This document shows positions 46,205-56,200 of a DNA stretch of 64,000 bases, piece by piece. Under the pieces are notes generated by a model that saw only the letters and a list, made by a program, of their open reading frames with translations, was not told where the DNA came from and searched no databases. The position numbers and the translations under genes were made by a program. Origin of the DNA: an uncultured SAR86 cluster bacterium. GTDB taxonomy: Bacteria > Pseudomonadota > Gammaproteobacteria > Magnimaribacterales > D2472. The DNA lies in contig CACKPV010000002.1 of NCBI GenBank assembly GCA_902602185.1, positions 62,001 through 126,000 of the forward strand. Direction: 5' to 3'. Positions within the stretch are counted from its first letter, which is position 1, and every line of letters begins with the position of its first letter.

Positions 46205-48010
46205 TTAATCGTCTAAAAAACTGCGCAGGTGATTGGAGCGAGCTGGATGACGTAATTTTCTTAAAGCTTTTGCTTCTATTTGACGTATTCTCTCTCGGGT
46301 AACATCAAACTGTTTACCGACTTCCTCAAGGGTATGATCGGTATTCATCCCGATCCCAAAACGCATGCGCAAGACTTTTGCTTCTCTAGCCGTTAAAGAG
46401 GATAAAACATCATCAGTGGCAAAATGGAGACTTTCGTCAGTAGCATTTTCCATGGGTGAATGGATTACGGTATCCTCAATGAAATCTCCTAAATTCGAAT
46501 CTTCATCATCACCGATAGGAGTTTCCATAGAAATTGGTTCTTTGGCAATCTTGAGTACTTTTCTGACTTTATCTTCTGCCATATCAAGTTCTTTGCTGAG
46601 TTCTTCAGGAGTTGGTTCACGACCCATGTCTTGCATCATCTGCCGAGATACACGATTAAGTTTGTTGATAGTTTCAATCATGTGCACCGGAATTCTTATG
46701 GTTCGAGCTTGATCTGCAATTGATCTAGTAATGGCTTGGCGAATCCACCAAGTTGCATAGGTACTGAATTTATAACCTCGACGATATTCGAATTTATCTA
46801 CTGCTTTCATAAGGCCAATATTCCCTTCTTGAATCAAATCTAAAAATTGGAGACCTCGGTTAGTATATTTTTTAGCAATAGAAATAACCAAACGTAAATT
46901 GGCTTCCACCATATCTTTTTTGGCTCTGCGCATTTTAGTTTCACCCATAGACATAGCACGATTAATCTCTTTAATCTCCTTCGAAGTGAGCCCCACTTTC
47001 TCCTCGATAGCTAGTATTTCTTTTTGAGAAATTTGCACATCTTGTTGTACTTTTTTCAATAAATCCGTTTTGTATTTTTTATTTTTGAGCAAGGTATTTG
47101 TAATCGTTAACTTAGTGAAATTATCTTTGAAAGCTTCGATGAAATCTTTACGCGGCATGCGTGCATCCTTAACACATAACACCTGAATAATGCGTTCATG
47201 GACTCGAATGGTTTCCAAATCAATACGCGCAATAGCACAAATATCATCAAACATGCGTGGGCTAAATTTAAGAAATTTAAAAATGTTACCAAGCTTTTCA
47301 AACTCTTTTTGAGCCTCTTTAGAATTCCTGCCCTTCTTCTCCATAATTTTATTAGTTTTATTATGTTGGCGCTTTAAACTAGTCATTCGGCGCTGCACTT
47401 CTTTGAAATCCAGTCCAGTATCTGGGGCATCATCAGAACTATTCTCTAAGGCTTTTGCTTTCTCACTTCCTGGTCCTGCAGAAGGTACTTCTTCCATCTC
47501 CTCTAAGAAACCGGTCATTAAATCATTAAGTTTTTTCTCATCATCTTTAACCAGTTGAAAAAACTCTAAAACAAACTCTACGGTTCGTGGATATTGAGAA
47601 CTGGCCATAAGCAAATCCCGCATGCCCTCCTCAATACGTTTAGCAATTTCAATTTCTCCTTCACGAGTCAACAAATCAACCGTTCCCATCTCACGCATGT
47701 ACATGCGCACGGGATCAGTAGTTCTGCCTGTTTCATTTTCAACTGCGGCTAGAGCTTCGGCAGCTTGTTCGAGGGCTATGTCATCGGTATTTTCCGATTC
47801 ACGAAGCATAAGTGTATCAACGTCAGGTGCCTTTTCATGAACGGTCAACCCTAGGTCTTCGATCATGCCAATAATTTCTTCGAATTGTTCGGGTTCAGAT
47901 ATATCTTCTGGTAAATGATCGTTAACATCAGCATAGGTCAAATATCCCTGCTCTCGACCTTTCTCTATTAACTCTGCAATTTTTGAACCTTCTTTCCCGA
48001 ATTTATCCAT
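46205..48010 (-). CDS. rpoD: RNA polymerase primary sigma factor (sigma70)
   Basis: A 601-residue protein, near the E. coli length of 613. It has region 1.1 at the N-terminus, region 1.2 ([30 protein letters not shown]), a non-conserved insert, region 2 ([45 protein letters not shown]), region 3 and region 4 ([31 protein letters not shown]). It directs the polymerase to the TTGACA/TATAAT promoters noted here. It follows dnaG by 50 bp, with an AAGGGG ribosome site before its ATG. Confidence 0.98.
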   Translation of the reverse strand: MDKFGKEGSKIAELIEKGREQGYLTYADVNDHLPEDISEPEQFEEIIGMIEDLGLTVHEKAPDVDTLMLRESENTDDIALEQAAEALAAVENETGRTTDPVRMYMREMGTVDLLTREGEIEIAKRIEEGMRDLLMASSQYPRTVEFVLEFFQLVKDDEKKLNDLMTGFLEEMEEVPSAGPGSEKAKALENSSDDAPDTGLDFKEVQRRMTSLKRQHNKTNKIMEKKGRNSKEAQKEFEKLGNIFKFLKFSPRMFDDICAIARIDLETIRVHERIIQVLCVKDARMPRKDFIEAFKDNFTKLTITNTLLKNKKYKTDLLKKVQQDVQISQKEILAIEEKVGLTSKEIKEINRAMSMGETKMRRAKKDMVEANLRLVISIAKKYTNRGLQFLDLIQEGNIGLMKAVDKFEYRRGYKFSTYATWWIRQAITRSIADQARTIRIPVHMIETINKLNRVSRQMMQDMGREPTPEELSKELDMAEDKVRKVLKIAKEPISMETPIGDDEDSNLGDFIEDTVIHSPMENATDESLHFATDDVLSSLTAREAKVLRMRFGIGMNTDHTLEEVGKQFDVTRERIRQIEAKALRKLRHPARSNHLRSFLDD

Positions 48011-48060
48011 GTAACCCCTTTCTGATATTAGTATTTAATGTAGTGACAAAAACCTCTTTT

Positions 48061-49848
48061 TCAATCCCTTGTTGCACTCAATTGCTGCAATAATTGGCGA
48101 TCAGTAGCATCAAGAGTTTCTTTTTCTAATATTAATTGTTGAAACTCAATTCGCTCTGCTTGCGAGATTGATCCAGCATTATACTTACTTTTTAACCATT
48201 CTTCTCGATTTTCAAAATTTTTCAATAGGATTTGCATGCAGTCTTCAAATGATTGTTCTGCATCACTTGGAGACATTTGTAATTCCCCAACCATAGCTTG
48301 ACTAAATAAATCTTTTAACCCCTCATTAGAAATATACTCCATAAGTTGTGAGGGATTTTTGGAGCTCGAATTATGAAACGTACTTTGCAACTCATTGAGA
48401 GTCGCAATTGGTGAATCTTGGGGAATTCTCTCCCATAATTTGTGTTGTGCTAACACTGGATTAACTAGGAGTGATTGGATCAATAGAATAATTGTTTTAG
48501 TTAAAATATTATTATCTTGATTATTACCTTTTGCTTCGGTAGAAGATGGAGTATTTGGGTTAATTGGTGGTGGAGTTGTCTGCTCAATCATCCCACTTAG
48601 AGACATACCGCAAAGCTTACTGATCTCCTCCGTAAATGCTGCTTTTAAAAAATCATTTCTTAATTTACCTATATATTTTGCTCCGAATGCAGCGGCTTTG
48701 GAGCGCCCTTCAATGGTGGTCAAATCATCTACTTCTTTGACCCGATTTAAGAAGAATTGAGACAAAGGTAAACCATGTTTGAGTAAGTCATCAAATGCTT
48801 CCTTACCAAATGCCCGGATATAACTGTCAGGATCATGCTCTTTATCAAAAAACACATATTTGATCCTTGTGTCTTCTCTAAGAATCGGAAGAATATTTTC
48901 AAAAGCTTTCCAAGCTGCTTTGCCTCCTGCCTCATCCCCATCAAAAGCAAAAAATATATTACTGGTATAACGCAATAGTTTGGCTAAATGCCGAGAAGTA
49001 ACTGCAGTACCCATTGTTGCCACCGCATTTGGTACACCATGTTCATGCAAACCTATCACGTCCATATACCCTTCAACCACCACCAAAGCATCTAATTTCT
49101 TCTGCTCACGCCTAGCTTCAAAAAGACCATAAAGTTCATTGGATTTGTTAAAAAGAAGTGTTTCGGGAGAGTTTAAGTATTTTGCTTGTTGATCTGCATC
49201 ATTTAAACGCCTGCCCCCAAAACCAATGTGTTTACCCCGAATATTGCGAATGGGAAAAATCAATCGATTCCGTAATCGATCATAGAATTCTTTGTTCTTT
49301 TTTTCTTTAAACAATCCAGAATCAATCAATGTCTTTTGATCAAATGAAAGTTTAACTTCATTGTAAAGAGCATCCCATTTATCAAAAGCAAAACCTAATT
49401 CAAATTTTTTGGCTGTGAGTCCAGAAATATTCCGGTTTTTAAGATAATCAACTGCTGAAGTGCCTTGCGTTGATTTTAAGTTATCTTCGTAAAAATTTAC
49501 GGCACGATCAAGAATATCATAATTTACTTGTTCGGTTTTTGGGGCCCCAGTATTTTTATAGGGTATCTCAAGATTGACCGATGATGCCAAAGTCTCCACA
49601 GCCTCAATAAAATCTAGTCCCTCATAGTCGCGAATAAACTTAATGGCATTACCGGAAGCTTTGCAGGACCAGCAGTGGTAAAACTGTTTTTGTTGATTGA
49701 TAGAAAATGATGGTTTTTTATCTGGATGAAACGGGCATAAACCTGTAAAACTTGAACCAGATCTTTGAATGTTAATGCGTTGACCAATAACATCAACAAT
49801 ATCAACTGTTTCAAGGAGTTTGTCTATAAAATCTTCAGGTATGTACAT
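48061..49848 (-). CDS. dnaG: DNA primase
   Basis: A 595-residue protein. The N-terminal zinc-binding domain has the CHC2 ligands in CPFHPDKKPSF and FYHCWSCKASG, the TOPRIM core has VVEGYMDVIGLHEHG and FAFDGDEAGGKAA, and a C-terminal helicase-binding region follows. It lays down RNA primers for replication. It overlaps the end of ruvX by 14 bp and precedes rpoD, but the usual upstream rpsU is absent. Confidence 0.97.
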   Translation of the reverse strand: MYIPEDFIDKLLETVDIVDVIGQRINIQRSGSSFTGLCPFHPDKKPSFSINQQKQFYHCWSCKASGNAIKFIRDYEGLDFIEAVETLASSVNLEIPYKNTGAPKTEQVNYDILDRAVNFYEDNLKSTQGTSAVDYLKNRNISGLTAKKFELGFAFDKWDALYNEVKLSFDQKTLIDSGLFKEKKNKEFYDRLRNRLIFPIRNIRGKHIGFGGRRLNDADQQAKYLNSPETLLFNKSNELYGLFEARREQKKLDALVVVEGYMDVIGLHEHGVPNAVATMGTAVTSRHLAKLLRYTSNIFFAFDGDEAGGKAAWKAFENILPILREDTRIKYVFFDKEHDPDSYIRAFGKEAFDDLLKHGLPLSQFFLNRVKEVDDLTTIEGRSKAAAFGAKYIGKLRNDFLKAAFTEEISKLCGMSLSGMIEQTTPPPINPNTPSSTEAKGNNQDNNILTKTIILLIQSLLVNPVLAQHKLWERIPQDSPIATLNELQSTFHNSSSKNPSQLMEYISNEGLKDLFSQAMVGELQMSPSDAEQSFEDCMQILLKNFENREEWLKSKYNAGSISQAERIEFQQLILEKETLDATDRQLLQQLSATRD

Positions 49849-50227
49849 TATTGCTTAACCAGCCATCAAGAATAATTTTAGCAGCCAAATCATCAATCGG
49901 TTTGCCAGATGTGTCCATTTGCTTTGCTTCAAAACTTGTCAATCTTTCGTCAAAAAATTCGATCTTGATATTTATCCTCTCCTTTAAAATATCCGCAAAT
50001 AATTTCACTTCTTTCATCATCTCACTCTCAGAACCATCCATATTAAAAGGTTGCCCAATAATGACCACTTGAGGTTTCCACTCCTTAATGATGGCCTCTA
50101 ATTGAGGCCAATTAATACCTGATTTAGTCTTTGTTATTATTTCCAATGGGGAGGATGAAGATGTTTGAGTATTCCCAACAGCAACACCTATTTTGCTGAC
50201 ACCGTAGTCAATACCTATAACATTCAT
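49835..50227 (-). CDS. ruvX: Holliday-junction-resolvase-like RuvX (YqgF)
   Basis: 130 residues from the ATG at 50227 (the track start at 50248 adds seven codons inside the tonB-like gene). MNVIGIDYGVSKIGVAV is the family N-terminus with the first catalytic Asp; FDERLTSFEA and a late Asp (PIDDLAAKIILDGWL) complete the active site. It processes the 5' end of pre-16S rRNA. It is coupled to the upstream gene by ATGA. Confidence 0.92.
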   Translation of the reverse strand: MNVIGIDYGVSKIGVAVGNTQTSSSSPLEIITKTKSGINWPQLEAIIKEWKPQVVIIGQPFNMDGSESEMMKEVKLFADILKERINIKIEFFDERLTSFEAKQMDTSGKPIDDLAAKIILDGWLSNNVHT

Positions 50228-50847
50228 GGTGCTTGCCCAAATTCCCAAACTCGATCTACAGTCAAAGTTTGATATTGTGCAGACATGGAATCTGGGAACG
50301 ACGGATATGGTGACGCAAGTGTGAGAATCTGACGGGCCAGTTTATCTACAATAAAATTTCCTGAAGACGTCATGATTTGAATATCTTGCAATGCTCCACT
50401 TGCATCAATAGAGACTGTGATGCGCATCTGGTGCGGTGTTAACTGCGGATATTGTTGGATTAATAATTGATGACCAATATTTTCAATTTGCCGTTGCCAT
50501 AAATTTAAATATTTTGCTTCATCAGTATTCATGGTTGAGTTTGCATCAAGTCTTCTTATTTGCATGGCAGGAGCCGCTATTGAGGCTGTCGATGTATTGT
50601 TGTTAAAGGCACCTATCTCTGATGCCACTGAATTTTTAAATTGTTGCATGTTCGAAATATTATCTTGCGAAGCATTTGCCAATTTTAAATTAATTATTGG
50701 TGATTCCTCGGGTGTCTCAAAACTCATAATGACTGAAAAAGAAACAGCCCCAATTAGGAAAATATGTAAACCGAAAGACAAAATAAAAGACTTCTTGAGA
50801 TTTATTCGATCTCGAAAATATTTATCGATGAGAATATTTCTACTCAT
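50224..50847 (-). CDS. TonB C-terminal-domain protein
   Basis: A 207-residue protein. One N-terminal membrane helix (SFILSFGLHIFLIGAVSFSVIM), a short low-complexity periplasmic linker, and a TonB C-terminal domain (MRITVSIDASGALQDIQIMTSSGNFIVDKLARQIL, ending VDRVWEFG). Such proteins stand between gshB and ruvX in many Gammaproteobacteria. Whether it energises outer-membrane receptors cannot be told, as no ExbB/ExbD is nearby. It overlaps gshB by 4 bp. Confidence 0.85.
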   Translation of the reverse strand: MSRNILIDKYFRDRINLKKSFILSFGLHIFLIGAVSFSVIMSFETPEESPIINLKLANASQDNISNMQQFKNSVASEIGAFNNNTSTASIAAPAMQIRRLDANSTMNTDEAKYLNLWQRQIENIGHQLLIQQYPQLTPHQMRITVSIDASGALQDIQIMTSSGNFIVDKLARQILTLASPYPSFPDSMSAQYQTLTVDRVWEFGQAP

Positions 50848-51767
50848 AATGATTCAATCAGAGCAGCTATCGGGTTTTGTCCAGACTGATCAAAGATTTC
50901 AACGGCACAAGTTGGACTAGTGATATTAATTTCTGTTAAGTGATCATCAATAATATCAATGCCAGCAAATAGAATCTCATGCTGCATTAGTCTCTCTCCT
51001 ACTATTGATGCAATATTTTTTTGGATGTCACTGATTGGTGTAGCAACTCCTTTACCGCCTTGAGCTAAATTTCCTAAAAAGGAATCGGGACGTGGGATTC
51101 TTGCTAAAGCCATCGGAAATGGTTTGCCGTGAATAACTAATATACGAAAATCTCCAAGAGTAATTTGAGGAAGAAATTTTTGCAGAATAATGGGGCGAGT
51201 AAAATTATTGGACAGTGTTTGAAGCATGTCTGTATGTTGATCTAAAGGAGTTGAAATCTTATGTATATTATCTCCCCCCATGCCGTTAACTGGTTTAATA
51301 ATAAGTTCGTTATGAATCTGTTGGAACTGCTGCATTTCTGCCTTTTGAGTGGTAAGTAAAGTTGGTGGAGTAAATTCGGGAAACTCGAATGCAAATATCT
51401 TTTCATTAAAAGTTTTCAATGCCTCCGGATGATTAATAACTCTAAGTCCTTCATGGTGAGCAACTCCTAGTAGGTGCAAACATGTGAGGTAATCTTCATC
51501 AACTGGAGGATCTGTGCGCATAAAACAGAATTGAAAGTCCTGCAAGCTGATCTCACATTGATTCTGAAGAACCAAGTTATTATTGTCAGTACTTACTTGA
51601 TTACAATGAGCAAGCATTTTGCCGTTGCTGTAAGTAAGATCACTAGCTAGGCACTGAAAGACTTCATATTGCCTTTCTAAAAATTCCCGCATCATAAAGA
51701 CAGAGGTATCTTTTTTAGGGCTTAAGGTATCAAAAGCATTAGTAATAAATAAAACGTTATCTGCCAT
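50844..51767 (-). CDS. gshB: glutathione synthetase
   Basis: A 307-residue ATP-grasp enzyme. FCFMRTDPPVDEDYL is the substrate-binding loop, IIKPVNGMGGDNIHKI the ATP-binding loop, and LVIHGKPFPMALARIPRPDSFLGNLAQGG the conserved region with the magnesium and substrate residues. It joins gamma-glutamylcysteine and glycine. It lies 2 bp after rsmE in the conserved rsmE-gshB order. Confidence 0.95.
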   Translation of the reverse strand: MADNVLFITNAFDTLSPKKDTSVFMMREFLERQYEVFQCLASDLTYSNGKMLAHCNQVSTDNNNLVLQNQCEISLQDFQFCFMRTDPPVDEDYLTCLHLLGVAHHEGLRVINHPEALKTFNEKIFAFEFPEFTPPTLLTTQKAEMQQFQQIHNELIIKPVNGMGGDNIHKISTPLDQHTDMLQTLSNNFTRPIILQKFLPQITLGDFRILVIHGKPFPMALARIPRPDSFLGNLAQGGKGVATPISDIQKNIASIVGERLMQHEILFAGIDIIDDHLTEINITSPTCAVEIFDQSGQNPIAALIESL

Positions 51768-51769
51768 TT

Positions 51770-52504
51770 TTATAATGTATCAAGATTCACCTGAAGAATC
51801 GATAACGCAACAATTGCAGCTGTCTCTGCTCTGAGAGTATTGCCTCCAAGGGTGTAAGATTTATTTGAAATACTCTTTAAATGCTCGATTTCTTTTGGGG
51901 AAAAATCAGACTCTGGTCCCGTAACAAATGAGACAGGAGAAGTAATGGTATTAGGCACTTTCTGCGAGGCATCAAGATCAAAAAAAATTAGGTTTTTTTC
52001 GCTGGCAATTGCAGATTGCAAATTTTCGAAAACTTCTAAACTTGGTTTAAAATTTTGCCCCGATTGCTCGCATGCTCCAATTATTGTCACATTACATTTT
52101 TCTATTATTTTGGTTAAATCTTTTTTTACCAAACTATGAGACAATCGCTCAGGCCGATATAACTTAATTTGGTTGATGCCAAGTTCGGTTAACTTTTGAA
52201 TCATAAAATTTAGGTTTTCTTTTTGGATAAAAGGAATAATTGCTGTAATGGAAACATCTTTGGGCAATTGCAGTTCCAAACTTGAATCAGGTGTTAATGC
52301 AATAACTTGTTTATCAATCTTAATAATTGTGCATTTAATATAACTCCCAAGCCCATCAAATAACTCAATTTTCTGATCGATTTGCAGACGCAAAACTTTT
52401 ACAAAATGATGCAATACCTTCCCATCAGTCAACTCAATAGTTGTTGAGGAAGAGGATGAGCAGAGTTGTTTTAGATCGGGAAGATATAGTCTTGGGATTA
52501 ACAT
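51770..52504 (-). CDS. rsmE: 16S rRNA m3U1498 methyltransferase RsmE
   Basis: 244 residues from the ATG at 52504 (the track uses a TTG one codon earlier). The N-terminal PUA-like part includes LHHFVKVLRLQIDQKIELFDGLG. The SPOUT methyltransferase knot has FVTGPESDFSPKEIEHL and YTLGGNTLRAETAAIVALSILQ, the family signature. It heads the operon that ends with dnaG-rpoD. A TATAAT on the minus strand at 52511-52516 stands only 6 bp before the ATG, implying a leaderless transcript. Confidence 0.94.
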   Translation of the reverse strand: MLIPRLYLPDLKQLCSSSSSTTIELTDGKVLHHFVKVLRLQIDQKIELFDGLGSYIKCTIIKIDKQVIALTPDSSLELQLPKDVSITAIIPFIQKENLNFMIQKLTELGINQIKLYRPERLSHSLVKKDLTKIIEKCNVTIIGACEQSGQNFKPSLEVFENLQSAIASEKNLIFFDLDASQKVPNTITSPVSFVTGPESDFSPKEIEHLKSISNKSYTLGGNTLRAETAAIVALSILQVNLDTL

Positions 52505-52510
52505 CAATTG

Positions 52511-52516
52511 ATTATA
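52511..52516 (-). promoter_or_regulatory. -10 box of the rsmE operon
   Basis: TATAAT, with a poor TTTCAA at -35 spacing inside sixA. The distance to the rsmE ATG predicts transcription starting at the start codon. Confidence 0.5.
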
Positions 52517-52533
52517 AGATGGATAATTAAATT

Positions 52534-53094
52534 TTGAAAAATAAACAAATCATATTAATTAGACATGCTGAAGCCGCTGCAAGTTGGGGGACATCCAATC
52601 CTGATCCTGGACTCAGCAATATTGGAAAAAAACAAGCAAAAATCCTGAGAAAGCACCTGACAAATGTAGACGGTTTTAAAGTGATCTCAAGTCCCATGGC
52701 CAGAGCACTGCAAACATGCCAGATTGCCTTGGATATTCCCCTTAAGAATATTCAGATCAATGCAACTTTTTCAGAAATACCGTCTTCAAATATTAATGCG
52801 GAAGATAAATCTTTGTGGTTACAGAAGATAAGTCAGTCTTCAGTCAGAAATTTACCTAACAATTTACAGAATTGGTTTGAAAGAATAATTGAGGCACTTG
52901 AGCACATCACTGAAGATACGATTATCTTTAGTCATTTTATGGTAATCAATGCTGTAATTTCTTACATCACAAAACAAGATAAATTGGTTACCTCTTTTCC
53001 CGATTATACTTCTTTAACCAAAATCGAAAATGCTGATGGTTCACTCAAATTAACATCGTTTGGAACTGACAAAAAAACACATATAAATCTGTGA
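52534..53094 (+). CDS. sixA: SixA-like phosphohistidine phosphatase
   Basis: A 186-residue histidine phosphatase. IILIRHAEAAASWG contains the catalytic RHA motif at the very N-terminus, and PGLSNIGKKQAKILRKHL, ISSPMARALQTCQ and IIFSHFMVINAVISY supply the remaining phosphate-pocket residues. The start is TTG at 52534; no ATG lies upstream of the RHA motif in frame. It would dephosphorylate histidine phospho-carriers or small phosphates. It is divergent from rsmE across about 29 bp. Confidence 0.82.
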   Translation: MKNKQIILIRHAEAAASWGTSNPDPGLSNIGKKQAKILRKHLTNVDGFKVISSPMARALQTCQIALDIPLKNIQINATFSEIPSSNINAEDKSLWLQKISQSSVRNLPNNLQNWFERIIEALEHITEDTIIFSHFMVINAVISYITKQDKLVTSFPDYTSLTKIENADGSLKLTSFGTDKKTHINL

Positions 53095-53101
53095 TTTTCT
53101 A

Positions 53102-53129
53102 TTGATCATTTTTTAACCAACTGTACACT
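53102..53129 (+). promoter_or_regulatory. possible fis-purH promoter
   Basis: TTGATC (53102-53107), a 16-bp spacer and TACACT (53124-53129) lie in the 63-bp gap. The expected start point is about 22 nt before the fis TTG. Confidence 0.35.
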
Positions 53130-53157
53130 AAGGTTTCAACTTTTTAACGATACTTTT

Positions 53158-53421
53158 TTGGAAAGAGGAAAAAAATTAAACGGTTCTGCCAAACGGAAGA
53201 CTCTTAGAGAAGAGGTCCGCAAAGCTATGAAAAGGTATTACAAAAGCCTAGATCAAGAAATACCTGCTGATGTCTATAATATGGTTTTGCGTGAAGTTGA
53301 AATACCTTTATTTATTTCAATCTTAAAATTTGCCAATAATAATCAATCCAAAGCCGCCAAAATGCTGGGCATTAGTAGAGGAACCTTTCGTTCGAAATTA
53401 AAAAAATATGAAATTATCTAA
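53158..53421 (+). CDS. fis: Fis-family nucleoid/regulatory DNA-binding protein
   Basis: An 87-residue protein with a TTG start. EIPADVYNMVLREVEIPLFISILKFANNNQSKAAKMLGISRGTFRSKLKKYEI matches the C-terminal core of Fis: dimer helices, then the helix-turn-helix. The N-terminal arm is basic and shorter than in E. coli (98 residues). Fis bends DNA and adjusts supercoiling and rRNA promoters. The order fis-purH-purD is as in Pseudomonas; dusB, usually upstream, is missing here. Its stop shares a base with the purH ATG. Confidence 0.9.
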   Translation: MERGKKLNGSAKRKTLREEVRKAMKRYYKSLDQEIPADVYNMVLREVEIPLFISILKFANNNQSKAAKMLGISRGTFRSKLKKYEII

Positions 53422-54926
53422 TGAGTTCTGTTGTTCCTAAAACTGCTCTAATCAGCTTATCTGATAAATCTAACTTAAAAAAATTGATTACATTTATGAT
53501 TGCCCACAATATAAAAATGATTTCCACTGGTGGTACTTACAAAGCAATAAAAAATATTACTGATAATGTGATCGAGGTTGCTGAGTTTACTGGATTTAAA
53601 GAAATGATGGGTGGTCGTGTCAAAACTCTGCACCCGAAAATTCATGCTGGCATTCTTTCAAGACGAGGAACTGATTCAGAACTACTAGATAAACTTGATT
53701 TTGAAGAAATTGATCTAGTTGTTGTAAATTTGTATCCGTTTGAGGAAACCATCCAACAGGACTGTTCTTTCGAAGAAGCTGTGGAGCAAATTGATATTGG
53801 GGGCCCAACCATGATTAGAGCTGCTGCTAAGAATTTCCATCATGTCACTGTACTTACCGATCCAAAAGACTATGAATCCTTTATCAATGAATTTGAGAAG
53901 AATGCGGGTATAAGCTTAGAATTTCGAAAAGCTCAAGCAGCTAAAGTATTTGCAACTATGGCAAATTACAATAATGCAATTAGTAAGTATTTTGGGGGAG
54001 CCAAAACCCTTCCCTTAAGATACGGTGAAAACCCTCATCAGTCTGCTGAATTAGAGATTCATCCAAATCTTCTAAAAGTTAATATTGCGAATGCACATGT
54101 GATCCAGGGCAAAGCCCTGTCTTATAACAACATTGCGGATGCGGATGCAGCTTGGGAATGCTTGAAACAGTTTTCTGAGCCGTCTTGCGTGATCGTTAAA
54201 CATGCAAATCCCTGTGGTGTTGGCCAAGCACAATCAGTCGATGCAGCTTATCGTCTAGCCTATCAGACTGATCCTACCTCTGCTTTTGGAGGAATTATTG
54301 CTTTGAATCGGGAGGCAAATGCTGAATTAATGCAAGAAATTATTGATCAGCAGTTTGTAGAAGTTCTGATTGCACCTAAATTTACAAAAGGTGCACTCGG
54401 AGTGCTGCAACAAAAGGAAAATATTAGGGTTCTCCAATGCGATTTAGAGGGTGACCGAAATACTCATCAAGTAAAAATTGTCTCCGGTGGTCTCTTAAGA
54501 CAAACTGAAGACATAGGTATGATCGATGAAAGTGATCTCAAAGTAGTAACCCAAAGAGCTCCCTCTCCTTCACAAATTATTGATCTTCTGTTTGCCTGGA
54601 AAGTTGCAAAATATGTAAAATCTAATGCGATTGTATTTGTAAAAAATCAGCAGACCATCGGCATTGGTGCCGGACAAATGAGTCGAGTTATCAGCGCGGC
54701 TATTGCTAATATGAAGGCACAGGAAGAAAATCTCATTGTAGAAAATGCTTGTATGGCTTCTGATGCTTTTTTTCCTTTTCGTGATGGTATAGATACTGCT
54801 GCTGCAAGTGGAATCACTGCCATCATCCAACCTGGTGGATCAATGCGTGATGATGAGGTTATCGCAGCAGCCGATGAGCATGATATTGCTATGGTTTTCA
54901 CCGGGATGAGGCACTTCAGACACTAA
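53421..54926 (+). CDS. purH: AICAR transformylase/IMP cyclohydrolase
   Basis: A 501-residue bifunctional protein. The N-terminal MGS-like cyclohydrolase domain has [21 protein letters not shown] and [16 protein letters not shown]. The transformylase domain has [13 protein letters not shown] and [14 protein letters not shown]. It carries out the last two steps of IMP synthesis. It is linked to fis and purD by one-base TAATG overlaps. Confidence 0.97.
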   Translation: MSSVVPKTALISLSDKSNLKKLITFMIAHNIKMISTGGTYKAIKNITDNVIEVAEFTGFKEMMGGRVKTLHPKIHAGILSRRGTDSELLDKLDFEEIDLVVVNLYPFEETIQQDCSFEEAVEQIDIGGPTMIRAAAKNFHHVTVLTDPKDYESFINEFEKNAGISLEFRKAQAAKVFATMANYNNAISKYFGGAKTLPLRYGENPHQSAELEIHPNLLKVNIANAHVIQGKALSYNNIADADAAWECLKQFSEPSCVIVKHANPCGVGQAQSVDAAYRLAYQTDPTSAFGGIIALNREANAELMQEIIDQQFVEVLIAPKFTKGALGVLQQKENIRVLQCDLEGDRNTHQVKIVSGGLLRQTEDIGMIDESDLKVVTQRAPSPSQIIDLLFAWKVAKYVKSNAIVFVKNQQTIGIGAGQMSRVISAAIANMKAQEENLIVENACMASDAFFPFRDGIDTAAASGITAIIQPGGSMRDDEVIAAADEHDIAMVFTGMRHFRH

Positions 54927-56200
54927 TGCAAATCTTAATCATTGGTTCTGGTGGGCGCGAACATGCTTTAGCATGGAAATGTGCTCAAGATATTAATGTT
55001 AAGAATGTTTATGTGGCACCTGGCAATGCTGGAACAGCATTAGAATGTAAAGTTAAAAATGTACCTATTGAGCCATCAAATCAACAACTACTCTTAGATT
55101 TTTGTAACACTCGGGGCATTGATCTAGTCATTATTGGTCCTGAAGCCCCTCTGGTTGAAGGTTTAGCAGACTTTTTAGGCGCTCAAGGGGTACCGACATT
55201 TGGTCCCTCACAACACGCAGCACAATTGGAAGGTTCCAAAACTTTTGCAAAAGAATTCTTTGCTAAATATCACATTCCTACCGCAGCATTTGTTACCTGT
55301 CATAATTTAGAATCTGCAAAACAATACTTAACCACCGCAAAGATGCCCATTGTGGTTAAGGCTGATGGGCTTGCAGCTGGTAAAGGTGTCATCATTTGTA
55401 ATAATTATGAGGAAGCTGAGGCTGCATGCGTGGATATTTTTGAAGCTCGAGCTTTTGGAGATGCCGGTAATAAGGTGGTGATTGAAGAATTTCTCACCGG
55501 AGAGGAAGCTAGTTTTATTGCAGTGGTCAGTGGCAATTCCATTATCCCCCTTGCTACCAGTCAAGATCATAAAGCTGTTGGTGACAACGATGAGGGATTG
55601 AATACTGGGGGCATGGGTGCTTATTCACCTGCGCCAATAATTACTGATTCCCTGCATCAAAAAGTTATGGAGCAAGTGATGCTTCCAACAATGACAGGTC
55701 TTATTAATGAAGGCGCCCCCTACCTAGGTTTTTTATATGCTGGTTTGATGATAGAAAATGGTCAAATAAAAGTATTGGAGTTTAATTGTCGTTTTGGGGA
55801 TCCAGAAACTCAACCAATCATGATGCGTTTGCAGTCGAGTCTTGTCGAGTTATGTCTTGCTGCAATCAATAATAAGTTAGACTCTCACCATATTTCATGG
55901 TCTCCGCAACATGCCTGTGGAGTTGTATTAGCTGCAAAAGGTTATCCTCAAGATTATCAAAAGGGCCATCCTGTAAAAATTGCGGACATTCAGAATCATG
56001 GAACTAAATTATTTCATGCAGGAACAACCGAGGAGAAAGGAATAATTAAAACCAATGGTGGTCGCGTTTTCTGTATGACCGCATTAGGAGAAAATTTAGC
56101 TACTGCGCGAAAAAATGCTTATAATGCCATCTCAACAGTGGACTTTGATGGTATGTTTTACCGCTCTGACATTGGCGCAAAAGGATTAAAGAATGATTAA
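54926..56200 (+). CDS. purD: phosphoribosylamine-glycine ligase
   Basis: A 424-residue ATP-grasp enzyme. [18 protein letters not shown] is the N-domain signature, VVKADGLAAGKGVIIC the ATP loop, and LNTGGMGAYSPAP and EFNCRFGDPETQ the substrate and metal motifs. It forms glycinamide ribonucleotide. It overlaps coq7 by 8 bp. Confidence 0.97.
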   Translation: MQILIIGSGGREHALAWKCAQDINVKNVYVAPGNAGTALECKVKNVPIEPSNQQLLLDFCNTRGIDLVIIGPEAPLVEGLADFLGAQGVPTFGPSQHAAQLEGSKTFAKEFFAKYHIPTAAFVTCHNLESAKQYLTTAKMPIVVKADGLAAGKGVIICNNYEEAEAACVDIFEARAFGDAGNKVVIEEFLTGEEASFIAVVSGNSIIPLATSQDHKAVGDNDEGLNTGGMGAYSPAPIITDSLHQKVMEQVMLPTMTGLINEGAPYLGFLYAGLMIENGQIKVLEFNCRFGDPETQPIMMRLQSSLVELCLAAINNKLDSHHISWSPQHACGVVLAAKGYPQDYQKGHPVKIADIQNHGTKLFHAGTTEEKGIIKTNGGRVFCMTALGENLATARKNAYNAISTVDFDGMFYRSDIGAKGLKND

